DNA of 64,000 nucleotides. Source: Asterella californica (Eukaryota; Streptophyta; Marchantiopsida; Marchantiales; Aytoniaceae). The position numbers were made by a program, and so were the translations under genes. Positions 11,501-23,466 of the stretch are shown here, piece by piece. The DNA lies in NCBI GenBank assembly GCA_036924285.1, contig JAYKYS010000008.1:20569001-20633000 (forward strand). The letters are read 5' to 3'. Each line of letters starts with the position of its first letter. Positions within the stretch are counted from its first letter, which is position 1. The notes beneath the pieces are model-generated. The model had not been told where the DNA came from. It worked only from the letters and a program-made list of their open reading frames with translations, and did not search any database.

Positions 11501-14280
11501 CTATAGTCCCGTCCATGGAGCCGCTTGTTCTCGGCAGTCAAGGACCTGGGCGACAGGTAACAGTGTACCGTAGTTGACCGTCCTTCCTTCAGCATGGATA
11601 TTTACAGCATTCAGCCCACCAAGATACTTGCTAATGTTGCTATTTAAGGCAGCGCCATTTACAGTATCAGCGTTTCGGAAGCAAGCGAACCTGTTGGATT
11701 GAGCTTCGCAAAGGTTTCTGCACATGGACTGACTGGAGACTGAAGGAGGGGACTGAAGAAGTGGGTCCACACAGATATGCAGAATGTCGAATCAGTCCTG
11801 CTCGTTGTACTCGTGTGGAATGCATTCGTAGTAGATTCTCGGGCCATTTGGAAGCTCGTAACGCGTCTGAATACAAAGTGGAATCGGCTGATGTTCTGGA
11901 GCACAATGCAGTCTAAACGCCAGTCCTGGTTATCACAGAGGACATATCATGGCACTACTATACACGCACCGTATCTCTCACAAATTCGCAGTTAATGACG
12001 AGATAAGAGGTTTGATGGTGAGCCTTTTGGACATCGTTCTTGGCAACCTGAACGAGAGGTCGGTCGAGTATCCGTGGAGCAATAAGAATGAACTTTAACA
12101 TTTAGCAGGCTCCATCGCTTGCGTTTTCCCTCGGTTCTTCTGACTCCTGTTACAGTCCCGCTGTGAACGTGTGTATGGTGAACGGTCAAAACTTCAGGCC
12201 AACTCTTCAGAAGACGAGTGTTCTTAGTGCTGTTACTGAACTTGCAGCTCGATCACTCCACTCCAAACATGGTAACTCATTATCTGCGCACGGCACATGG
12301 AGTGAACAAGATCTCTGCGCCCCAATGAGCGTCTACAGCAGGAACGACGACCCCCGGACATGTAGAACATCCTCGACAGTATGACGTGAATGGTGTCGGA
12401 TCATAAAAAGTAGATCTGTCTTTCAGCGGGCGAGAGTCCCGGACGTTTCTTTGTTCTCTTGTATGCCGTTAAGCCCCACAACCTGCATGTTCCGTCGGTC
12501 GATTCTGATGAGTAATCATCATTCTATGGTGGAATAAAAGCTTCGGCTCTGTACGTAAGTAGGGGATGGTACGTAAATCATTCAGAAGGGGCAAATTCCA
12601 TCTTCGGTCCAGTGCAGGTGCAGAGACCATCAAGGCTCAAGCCAGAAACACAACAAGAGAAGAAGTTCTAAGGAGACTGTTATTATGCTAAGGAGACATT
12701 ATCATTACCTATCTTAACTGCTGCAGGCATGGATGCCTTCATACTGGAAATATCACACTGTTTCAAATCAGGCTTCTCGCTTTCCCTCGTCATTCTCAGG
12801 TCTCTGTTGCTCTCCCTTTCGCACCCTTTACCCTGCCCCTTGGTCCAGAAAAGCTCAAACACCCCCATTCCTTGTCAGGTCAGCATCAATATCCTTCACC
12901 AGATCTCTTAGCCCACCACTCAGAATGCAGGATGCGAGTACGAATAGATCATGATGGTATCAAATCCCGACAATTTCATTCAAACCTCCGTGAAACTGAT
13001 CTCTCAAGAGATCCGACACTCGGGAAAACAGAAAACACATCCATCCCAAGAATCAGACTGACACTGTGTCGACCACGACCACGACCACGACCGGCACCTG
13101 ACCACCTTATCAAAAAGCCATGAAAGGGATGCTTCAACAGGAAGAGCAGAAAACCATTTCCTCTTAGTGAGAAGATAGAATGTGAAACTTGTAAGGCAGC
13201 GAGGAATTATCTACTCTCTCAGATGTTACTGTACGTCAATTTAGCACCACAACGGCCACGACTATGATACACAGCATAACATGCACAAATGTCATTCCAT
13301 CACTAATCAGATACAATATTCTGTTTGCTCAAATGTGATGCTCTCTCGAATAGGGAGAGCCCGTAATTACCATTCACTGTAGGAAGACATAGCCGAACGG
13401 TAAAAAGGGAATAAGATCCCTAAAGACAAAACTACACTGCTGAACACGTAGGCGTCTACTAATGTTCGCCAACGATCAGGCAAAGTGTCACCATTTCCTC
13501 TTCCCCATCCATCAAGAAAGCACTGAGGTGAGGAGTTTTGCTTGGATCTTTAAGGCCCTCAATCCAGAGCCACAGCTGCAAATACTTGCAGCCCGAGATT
13601 CTTCAAGTATCTCTGCGGTTCTCTGAACGTTAAATGTCATCCTATACAACCCATGTGAATCTGGGAGGAAATAAGTTACTGACCGCTTGGGAGCTCTCTA
13701 TACATACAAGATCCTGTTTAGCATGCTGTTTCAATTTACTAAAGCTTGTCCTTATTCTCATCTTAAGCAGGAGGACTGATAAGACCAAATGGACGTTCTC
13801 CACTCTTTCCTCCAATCTATATGGTCCTATCAGACAGCTATGAAACCTGGACGTTAATTTATGTTCCCTCTGATGTTTTTATCGGCAAATAACCATTATA
13901 ACCTTCACCCGTTTTCCTCTACAGACAAGTTGACCCAGTATCCTCGAATCCTGTTTGGGCGCAACGTGTTATGATTCACCACAGGCCCAACAGTCTCTAA
14001 TGACCAAGCATTGGGGATCTTCATACCTGATTCCCGTCCACATGCTCTGCTGGTAACTGGTCTGTGATAAAGCTAGACCACCCCGCTGATAAATCGTTGC
14101 ATAACAAATTTTCCACCTTGATCCGGAAACCCAAGTTACGGGACGGAGAGGATTCAGAATAATCTCCCTTGGTCGCACTATCATCTTCCCTCTAGCGAAT
14201 CAAGTGACTATCCATTTCCATGTTGTGCTCATTGTCGTGAAGAGACTTAAGAAATGCGTACATTCAACTTCTATGATAAG
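11500..14280. other. Intergenic region 3' of the EFR3-like gene
   Basis: No gene is recognised on either strand. Short open frames are present, but none has a motif or a splice arrangement that I can support. A short GACCAC microsatellite lies at about 13070-13093. The last few hundred bases before 14281 should contain the 3' untranslated region and polyadenylation site of the gene on the - strand. Confidence 0.4.
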
Positions 14281-17200
14281 TCAGCAGCAAGCAGCCTTCA
14301 GGAAGTTGTCATAAGGACTAGCTGGAGGGAGTCGGAAGACTTGCCAAGGTTCAGGGGGAGCTGGTGTTAGCCAAGCCGGGCTAAATGAAACGGACTTCAA
14401 TGAACCCTGCTTTATCAGTGGTGAACTTTGAGCGACAGACATGTCGGGATTCTGATCCACTCCCTGCATAGCAAGAAGCAAGCACAGACGTCAAGCATCC
14501 TCGCGTAGTTGATACAAAGGAGTAAGGACATCACAACATTAATGCTCGGACGAGAGGCCTCCAAGATACCGAAGATTCAGACACGTCACTCGACGGACAC
14601 AACATGCAGACAGCGTTACGTCGGCATGATTACCATGAAAGCCAGAAGGTACTCAGTAGGAAGCTGCCACTTTACCGTGCCTTCCGGGAGATGAGCTTGC
14701 GGTTGATCATCACTGAAAGAAATCAACGCTGGCCAATCCTTGTCAGGAAGTGTTAAGCGCATTGAGGTGCACTCTGGTTCTAACTTCAGTACAGAGGACA
14801 TCTTCCTTCGGCTTCCAACACCGAATGCTTCGCACTGACTCGCGACAGCGCTGTAAGACAAAGGAGCTTCTGATATTTGGACAGATGCCACTTGCCCTGC
14901 TGTTTGAAGAGCCTGGACAACAAGGAACACATAGTCAGACTAACATATATTAGTACGACACAATCGGCGGCCAACAAGAACAGGATGAAGATGAGGATCT
15001 CAGTGTTACCGCTTCTAATAGTGCTGTGACGCCGATAGCGTGTTGGACATGAGCAGGAGTAGGAGCCCAGGCAGGAAGTCGGAGTAGGTCCCCACCACCT
15101 TCACTTAGGTGGTCTTCTTCATATGACGAGCTTGTATGAGCTACGATCTGCATGAACAGCAAAAGAGAACACGTTTCAACCTGTTCAGACGAGCTGGATA
15201 GTGACCCTTTCACGCTTAGTAGTTTACACAAGCAAGAACTGGGACCTGCGCATCAAAGCACAAATCAGGCAAGGGTGGACTAGACTTATTAGTGGAATGG
15301 AAATAACCTCATCAAATGACATCGACTCTCCAGAACCCTTATGAGGCGCCTCCAAGTACAAATGAGGCACCAATCCTTGAATGTCATCGGCACAGAAAGG
15401 CTGAAGCAACTTGGTAGCAGTTTCTCCAGAGGATTCAGACTGCCAGGAAAACATAGCGCATGTAAGCTGCAATACTCAGCTTGACTCTGTGACCACCTCC
15501 AATCGTTATGTTCAAGTAACGACTACTAAATCACGGTATGAACGACCTCACTCACATCGGAAATTACAGCACCACTGTGAATGATGAGGGAAACCAGAGC
15601 TTCTGATGTCTGGTTGGGGGCGAAAGATACGCAGGATAAGGATCTCAGAGCCTCATGATCATCCGCAGCTGATCCATAATCCTTCACACTTGCTGCGGAC
15701 ACGACTTTCAGTCTGTTGTCGTCTACCAGGTCCAAGAACGGATCCTTCTGCATTTTGACATTATCCACATTCAACTATCAAGTTGAACACGCGTGATCAC
15801 AATGATATGAAGCCCTAGGAACCAAAATCAGTTTAGAGCACGTAGCGGTAATGAATATAACAGACACCAGTCTCCCTGTTCAACAACTTACCACAGCAGT
15901 TGTGAGGGTTGCCTTAGCAAAAAACATGACTTGAGGAATGTGGTATGCACGACCAGCAAAAACAAGCATTGCAGTTGATAGCATGAACAGCGACCTGCGC
16001 CTTGATGGCGGGAGCTGACTACCTGTAGCACTCGCAAAGTAGAATACCATTAGACAACGAAACGCGCAAATTCTGGTCTAAGAACGTCAACTTTCTTCAG
16101 ACACACATGAGATCTCTTACCAAACTGAGTCCTGGTGTCGACACGTAAAATTCGTACAGAAATCGAAATCGAAAGCATTCATAACAGAAGTTTCAGTCGT
16201 ACTTCCTGAATCTAGTGACAAACTCCTGATGGAGAACGCCAACTGGAAGGCGCGCAAGCTAGTGCTGTGGCTCGAAGTCTGCATCGATAGGAAGCGCAAC
16301 CTTCTAAGTCATAAGGAAAATCACTTTGCAACATATCAGTAACTATAATCAACCCACACTCAGTTACCAGAAATGTGACTCAGTCGAGTTCCGACAGTGA
16401 AAGAGCTGCACCTACTTGTGTTATGAGAAAGACGTTCACCCCTTATTTAACACTTAGAGGTTGGAATCACCTTCGCTCTCGAGAAAAGAAGAACCAGCAT
16501 GTAGGTGTGAGCAATGGCTTCGAAGTTGGAGGGTTGATTATCAGGAAATGTAGCTTGAACCCAAAGAGCAGACAGGAGAAGTGATGCTTGTTGTCCACTG
16601 AGCCGCACGACAGTCATATCCTGCAGTTTAGGGGTCAGCATAATCCACAAAATGTTTACTTAAGCCTCGGTGAAGAGATGGAGGACAAAAGAAAGAGTAT
16701 ATGAAAAACTTATAGCAACTTACGGCATCCCTGAAGCTTTTAGAAGCCCGCCTTGGTTGTCTTGAAGGAGACCGATCCATGGGCGACTCTGTTGTACGAT
16801 CTAAGCTCATCCTAAAGCCAAATACCCGATTTGGACTTGCAAAAGGATTAGTACTGGCGGGGTTTGCGAAAGGATTAGTGCTTGCGGCACTTGCAAAAGG
16901 ATTAGTGCTAGCGGGGTTCGCGAAAGGGTTATTACTCATCTCTTCACTATTTCTACTGGAACTCATCTTTCTTAATTCTATACCTTCTCTGCTTACTTCG
17001 TCCGATCCCGCCTCTGGCTGGATCTCTCTGTCCCTAAAGCTAGCTGAAAATCCGTATTTATCAGTCCTCAACTTCTCAAACAAAGCGGCAGCAGAAGAGA
17101 ATACTGAGGACGTCCTCGCTAACATGGTGGTGACCTCAGGAACTGTTTGCAGAGCCTCTTGGTCATCAGGTCTGGTTGTGACTACATTATGACTAGGTAC

Positions 17201-20200
17201 AGCTAAGAGAACAGCTAGTATATGGTGAGCCCGAAGACGGGTTTCCACGTCCGAATGAATCATCGCCTGCAGAAGTTGTTGGAAGAGCGCTTCTGGGAAC
17301 AACTGCAAATAGACAAATTCAAGTTGATTTACGCCACAGAAGGAAAAGAAATTACTGGTAGGGACAGCACTCTTTCCTGAATCAGTGCTGTCTAAGAGAC
17401 GAGTCGGTGACTAACAATAATCGCGATATGAATAGCGTATTCCGCAGTACGAGTAACATACGATTGTTCCGTACTAGTAGTCATGCAAATTCACTTCCAG
17501 TGAAATGAAGCACGGAATTACGAAAGGTCATCCGATCATACCTGTTCTGTATACGACTGATCTGGAATACAGGAAACACGACGAGCCAACACAGACACAG
17601 CTTCAATTGCTGATCTTGCGACGGATGGACTGTTTGAAAGCTTTTCCAGATTGGCAGCCATCATGTCGAGGACTGGACCAGCATCAACAACCTGCATGAT
17701 TGACATTATTGCAAAATGGATACGCAACAGGGAAATCTAATTGGTGCAATGAAGATAGAAAAATATGAAAAGTGCATACAGATTACTCAAGAAGGTATCT
17801 TTTACCTTCTTCGCAAATTCAGTGAGGGCGTCCTCAAGTGCCAGTTGGAGGGCTTTGTGTTCCTCCATCAGGTGACGATGTGTGAAATGTGTGGCATCAC
17901 GGGTGAACTGGATGCTCTTACGCAGATGCTTCAGTAGGTCGCTCATAGATGCAACGTCCGTAACTGTAGTTTTAGCCTTGGATTGACGTCTCAAAGTGCC
18001 AATAACCTCCACTATATTGGCTTTCAAAGCAGGCTGATCAACCACAGCCTTATGATCCAGATGTCTCACCAACACAGGAAGAAACAACTTCTCATTTCCT
18101 GGGAGATAAATTCAATTTTAACGGTCAGCAAGTATTGATCTTGTGAATTAGCACGACACATGCACGGTAGTCCGCCTCATGGGCGCTACTACTTCGAACT
18201 ACTCAAGATATGTTGCCGTAAGGCTGTTGGCAAAACTCAAGCCTAAAACAATAATCATCTACTACAGCTCTTCACGATGGGAAAAGATGCGGGTGGGATG
18301 AAAATTTATCTGGAGTTACAACCGTAACCGTACGTTTCTTTTACCTGATTTAATCATGAAGAACTGCATTTCACGGAGAACGGGAAGAGCAAGTCCTTGC
18401 TCTGGTGACCAGTGACTCCCTCCGTCAAAGTACTGGAGCATGGGATCCATCATTCGCCTCACAGTCGTAGCTTCCTTCGCTAAGCGAGCGAGGTTTTGCA
18501 CACATATTTGCGACCACACCTTCGATTGTTCTGACTCCGTACTGTCAGGCAAGGATCACGTCTTTGAGGTCTGGAACTTGTGAAAACAATGTAATCGTAG
18601 AGCTCAATTCTAGCTCATACTGCATACTGTTCTGACCTGGCTAGACGCTGTCGCCTGATTTCAGTTCTAATTTCGGGGTGTACTCTGGCAGGGAAAAGGT
18701 CATTACTTCCTACATCCCTTTACAGCCTCAACACGTAATCCATACAATCCACAAGAGGTCCACATCCGGGTCAACGCGAGCGAATCCCGACCATTACGGA
18801 ATTCTAGCTTCACCGGAAGAAAGCAATCGGATTTCAGCAACATACCTAGTCAAAGTCTGGGGGTCCTTCGCACGAGCATTATCTTTATGCGAGTACAGCT
18901 TCGATATTGCTCGAGTCATGGCTGACACAGCCCCCCGGCCTTCACCCTTCAGAACCTCCTTTACCCAATTGTTCTCATCCTGTGGCTCAGCCCTTGCGTG
19001 CATCTCTTCTTCTAAATCAGCAGCATCTGCGTCGTAGTTGTCCAGGACAACAGCCACAATCTGCGTTCGAATTTCCAGTTCAGTCGTCTTGATAGACTAG
19101 AAGTGTATCTAGTAAAGAGTTTTGGAGATACGTAACTGCTAGAAATCCTATTCGGGAGCCCGAGAATTTACGTACATCTTCAAACTCCGCAGATATGTGC
19201 GAATACTTGCCCATAAAACTTATCTGCGAAATTACAAGTTGTAAACGAGGTCAAAAGTGAAGTGGATCTTCGATCCATCATGTGCATCCTCACATTAGGT
19301 GCAACGAGACAGTCAATTCAGGATCAGAGAACCCATGATCAGCAAGATTGAGTCGAGGCCACAGATCTACTAGTATTCACGAGTCTGCGGAAGGAACGTG
19401 CAGCTCGGATAAAACGTTTATACCATAGCAGACAGAGCGTGCAACCCAGCGGCCCGCAGTTTCTCGCGTCGACTCTCTTCTCCCGTCTCACGAGCCAATG
19501 CACACAACTTCGGGAGAAATGCATCCAAGTTCCGCAAGTATGTGGAATCAATCTGCTTGACCAACCACGCGGTTGCACGCGAAAACGGTGTCATTCATAA
19601 AATGAAGTACATCGCCCTGACTACGTCGGTGAAATTGACTCGATCAGAATCGAACTTGTTCAGTCATCTGCTCCAGGAAGCGAGCAAAGGTAATTGGTCG
19701 CCTACCTGACTTTGAAGGAAGTCAACGAGGGTCTGGCAACCTAAAACTCTCATTGGATCATGCCTTACTTGATCCAAGAGAGCCTTGATCATGCTCAGAC
19801 AACTTGTTGCGAAGAGCGGCCTGCGTCCAGTTTCTTCGAGTGTCAGAATCAGCAATTCGAAGTTCGGGGAACGGCGGATAGTGAATATATTATACATCAT
19901 CCGTACATAGGGAAGGAAACACCGTGGAAGTTATGATTTCACCGGCCTATACTCGTATCCCAGTGACCGACCTGTGACTGTGGAGAGACAAAAAAGCGAT
20001 GACATACATTTGATCTCGGCAAGACGTGATGAGTTTGCTGTAGGTTCGCATCACCACTCTTACAGTACCATAGTGTTCACTCCGCAACTCCTTGTAACCT
20101 CGTTGTTCCAGTCCATCGGCAATCTGCACTAATTGGCTTACAGTGAGAATGAATTAGCGCTCTACGGTTCCGAAGCCCGCGCACTTTAGTAAAAGACCAA

Positions 20201-20987
20201 TGATCGTATGATCGTGAGAACGTAAGGACGATTATAAGTTCCACTTCACAGGAATGTGCAAACTAATTATCACACCAAGCCTACTTGCCACTTGCATGCC
20301 GCTACATGGACCCCCTGAACTACATTCCTCCAAATCAATGGGCTGAGCTCAAGCATATCCTCCTTCTACACAGCCACCATCTTCACAAGGTTGTAACTGA
20401 TACGCTACGCTAGTATGCAGCAAAACCGCCCGTTTCCACTAGGGATGAAGATTGGTCGCTAAGTGGGTCAATTTCCCAACAGGCCAAATTCTCTGATGCT
20501 GGAAATCTACTCAAATAGAGGAAGTTTATCCAGGTAATTTGCACATCATTTAAGCTGTACTGCCTTCGGTCCAGCTACTCCACAACTGGCATCCTCCCTG
20601 GAAAGGTGTAAACGAACGGCACCTTTGGAATGCGCAGGGGATTTTTCGCCGCATACTCCGTCAACTTGCCAATCTTACGATCATTAGGCAGTTCATCCTG
20701 CAGTCATGAGCAACCAAGAATGAGCATACCATCCTTACTCGACTTCGGGTGTTCAACGTCGGCATTACTCGACGCCCTCGACCACAGCAGGCAGCAAATT
20801 TCTGACGGAGTGGAACAGGAAATCCTCGGATCCTAAAGGAAGGAAACTGGACCTGAGACTTGGGAAATATATCCACCAAAAGTTTCTTGTAACGCTTGAC
20901 CGGCTGACGAGATCTTGCTCGCAGCTCAGGACAGCATACGCAAGCCATGCCCATAGCGGGCACGATTCTCCTGGATATAACCCCCAT
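14281..20987 (-). CDS. EFR3-like ARM-repeat protein, plant type (19 exons)
   Basis: Exons in reading order are 20987-20853, 20697-20623, 20123-20008, 19820-19706, 19552-19424, 19223-19176, 19096-18846, 18541-18345, 18098-17806, 17691-17542, 17302-16724, 16620-16471, 16278-16203, 16022-15892, 15747-15556, 15439-15308, 15147-15010, 14912-14676 and 14463-14281. They join in frame to 1108 residues. The N-terminus (MGVISRRIVP, CVCCPELRARSRQPVKRYKK) matches the plant EFR3 family, including rice SEMI-ROLLED LEAF 2. The cysteine cluster plus basic patch is the part that in EFR3 proteins is palmitoylated and anchors a PI4-kinase scaffold at the plasma membrane. The remainder is alpha-helical ARM/HEAT-type sequence, with family runs such as LGCQTLVDFLQSQ, FMGKYSHIS, PSRRRSLFMLST and DPFLDLVDD. 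Exon 11 carries a low-complexity linker with four NPF motifs (residues 627-657). All introns are GT-AG. The lipid-kinase role in plants is inferred from the family. Confidence 0.9.
16830..16933 (-). repeat. In-frame 27-bp coding repeat encoding four NPF motifs
   Basis: Inside exon 11 of the EFR3-like gene a 27-bp unit is repeated about 3.8 times. It encodes nine residues each, NPFA(N/S)(P/A)AST. NPF tripeptides start near residues 628, 637, 646 and 655. NPF is the canonical ligand of EH domains in endocytic adaptors. The codons vary between units (CCT/CCC, TTT/TTC), so the protein repeat looks maintained rather than freshly duplicated. Confidence 0.85.
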
Positions 20988-23186
20988 TGTGACTACCTTC
21001 AAACCCCTGAAGGATAAAATTCAAACCAAAAAAACAAAAGGGAAACAGAATGGGGAAAGAATCGTAGTTTGTGAGATCGAGTGAGGAAAGGAGGTCTCGA
21101 GGGAGAAGAGAAACTACTGAGTCTAATTATGCGCAGACGAGAAAGAGAATGGAGTGGAGTGGAGTGAGTTTGGAAAAAATGAGTTATTGTAACTATGTTT
21201 AGACTACAAAAGCTCCTCGTTTTCCTCGTCCGCTTGGATCGGCTGCCGCCGATCTACGCAGACCTGTTCTTCTAGTCCAGCCGTTGTCGTCTAATAATCG
21301 AGAAATTTGTCGACTGGTTGCAGCCCCGCCTCGTTTGGGCCGCAGGTTCCTGAAAGCGAGAGACAGCGATAGTTACATCCCAACCACTTACTACTGTCTC
21401 CCGTGCCAGAAACTTCCTCTCTTTCCCTACATTACCCCCATGTTCTTCATTCTCTCGCCCATCTGCACTCCTCATAAGACGAAAATCGGAGCAGGCACAG
21501 ACGGATGAGAGAATGTACGCTAAGCTACGAGTGTCCGCAGTCTGGACAACAAATATGATGCATAATTCAGCGCAGAACAATAGCGGTGACAGTGATTCGG
21601 GGTCTGATCCAGAAATTAGGGAACTCCATACGCAGCGATCTGTCGCGCAAACCCCTCACTCTACCGCGCGCGACAATCCACAGTAGTCAAACGTACACTC
21701 ATCAATCGCTTGAGACTTCGGCTGGAGCTCTTCCATCCATTCCTGTCCGTCTCTTCCTGTCTCTCCGGCTCGCTGTTTCAGCACCTCACCTGGCGAAGTC
21801 AGCGGCGCCCGCATCATCAATCCATCCCTCTCTTTATTATTCTTCCCCTGTCTCGGCGATTGCTTGCCAAGCTGTCATGCACGTTCCCACCCACGTCCTC
21901 TGCTCCCGTCTCTTCTCCTTTCCTTTCACAGTCTCCTTCTGCTCCCCCGCTCTCCTTCTGTTCTTTTCAAATATCCGTCCAAACACAACGAATTCGTTCC
22001 AGCGCCTCTTTGCCTAGTGGCGCGTCTCGGTGCCTCCCTCGGAACCCGTTCTAACAAACCCAAAGCATGTAGTCCCCAGACGACCGACACTTGTAACACA
22101 TCAGCAGAGTCTCGCGTCTGAAATTCTCCCGCACTGCAACGCCATTACAATACTCTTTCTTCACTTACTGCCGATTCTCGCCCACCGGACCAGACCAGCC
22201 ACTTGAGACCAGACCAGTTGGCTATTCATTGCGTCGCGTGTTATTATCTTGAGACCAGATCAGACCACGACAAAACAAAAACAGGACGGCGCGAAAAGCG
22301 ATCGCTCGAATCCAACTCCTTCTCTACTTCGTCCGCTTCGTACGTCCTTCCGTTCTTGATTTTCCGAATGATGCAACAGAAGTAGACTGCAGTCACTGCA
22401 CCTGCTTGGTGCTAAGAACGAGTAAATTGCTCATTTGATTACTGTTGTCCTGTTTCGACGACCGAGCTGTTAGGTCGTCTCTACCTGATGCCGCTCTACC
22501 AGTTCTTTGGCATAGAACAGCAGTTCAATAGTACAAAGTACGTGTTTTATTATTTTTGCTACAATGAAGGCTGACTCTCATCGGCCGGGTTTCGCGTTTC
22601 CCGTTCCTCGTTTCAGCTGGTACGTCTATATGATCCCGGCAAGCTCCGTACCAGTCCGTAGCCTAGAAGTTCTGCTTCAAAAGAGGGGGAAGTTTTCCAC
22701 GTTGGACTAAGGAGATGCGTCTTACCTGTTTCTACCGGGTGGCCACATGGAGAAGGTACACACTTTGACAAGTTTAGTGTAAAGCACATGGCTCGTCCGA
22801 ACTTCCAGCTGATAACCATGTGTTTCGAGGTGTTCAGAGCTCGATCGAGCGGACACTTGAAAAACACGAGAAGCGAGAATGTGGTAACAGACGTCCGTCT
22901 TTTCCTTTTCCTTTTGAAAATCTCAAAGTCTGCACTGAAGAATTGACAAACCTCCCACGATCGAAAATGTCAGTTCACGGATTATCTTTTCTGCGAATAT
23001 TTCACCAATTAGAATGTAAGATTAGGGACTATTTCCTTTTGCATAAGAATTTTCATCATTTTAAGTGAAGGTTATGTTTTAATGAGATCGACCTTCCCAA
23101 ATCTGTTGGAAGATCTATAAGCCAGCGACTGAGAGGCCGAGGAACCACTTCAGTTGATTTCGCATTTTAATTGCTGGTTATTCGCG
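20988..23186. other. Upstream region of EFR3-like gene; pyrimidine-rich tract
   Basis: The - strand gene starts at 20987, so this stretch holds its 5' untranslated region and promoter. Bases 21380-22050 are strikingly CT-rich on the + strand, with repeated CTCTTCC/TCTCC runs, and give overlapping low-complexity open frames (21586-22121) that I do not believe are coding. No defined promoter element was identified. Confidence 0.4.
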
Positions 23187-23466
23187 ATGTCCGCTTTCGA
23201 AGAAACCACAAAGCTTTCCAATGAATGTTTCTCAATCGATACTGAACAGGTATTTTGAAGTGAATTCAATATTGTAAAGCTCTTTGAGAGCTTTGATTTT
23301 AGTCATTACTTGAAAGATTCCATTCTCTCAAGAAAGTTTTTTCAGCAAAAGCATTTTATGTTTAACGGTTAAATTTCTTTGTTTGCAGACATTAAATCCG
23401 CACAATGAGCTCCGGCTGGTTACCAAAAGTATTACCGGCATTTCCCATGGTTGCCGAGAAACGTGA
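23187..23466 (+). CDS. Candidate two-exon micro-gene, 46 residues, unknown function
   Basis: ATG at 23187 opens a 21-codon exon ending GAACAG at 23249. The intron 23250-23388 begins GTATTT and ends TTTGCAG. The second exon, 23389-23466, continues in phase and stops at TGA. The product has no signal peptide, membrane segment or known motif. Its interest lies in a second copy of the intron end and second exon at about 33560-33841: TNPENDILLVTKHI there against LNPHNELRLVTKSI here. Similarity also extends into the flank. It may be a small gene, or an exon captured by a repeat family; the flanking similarity favours the latter. Confidence 0.35.

Noticed and set aside
16779..17192. + strand frame of 137 codons with repeats KGLVLA
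   Set aside because: Antisense shadow of the NPF repeat exon of the EFR3-like gene.
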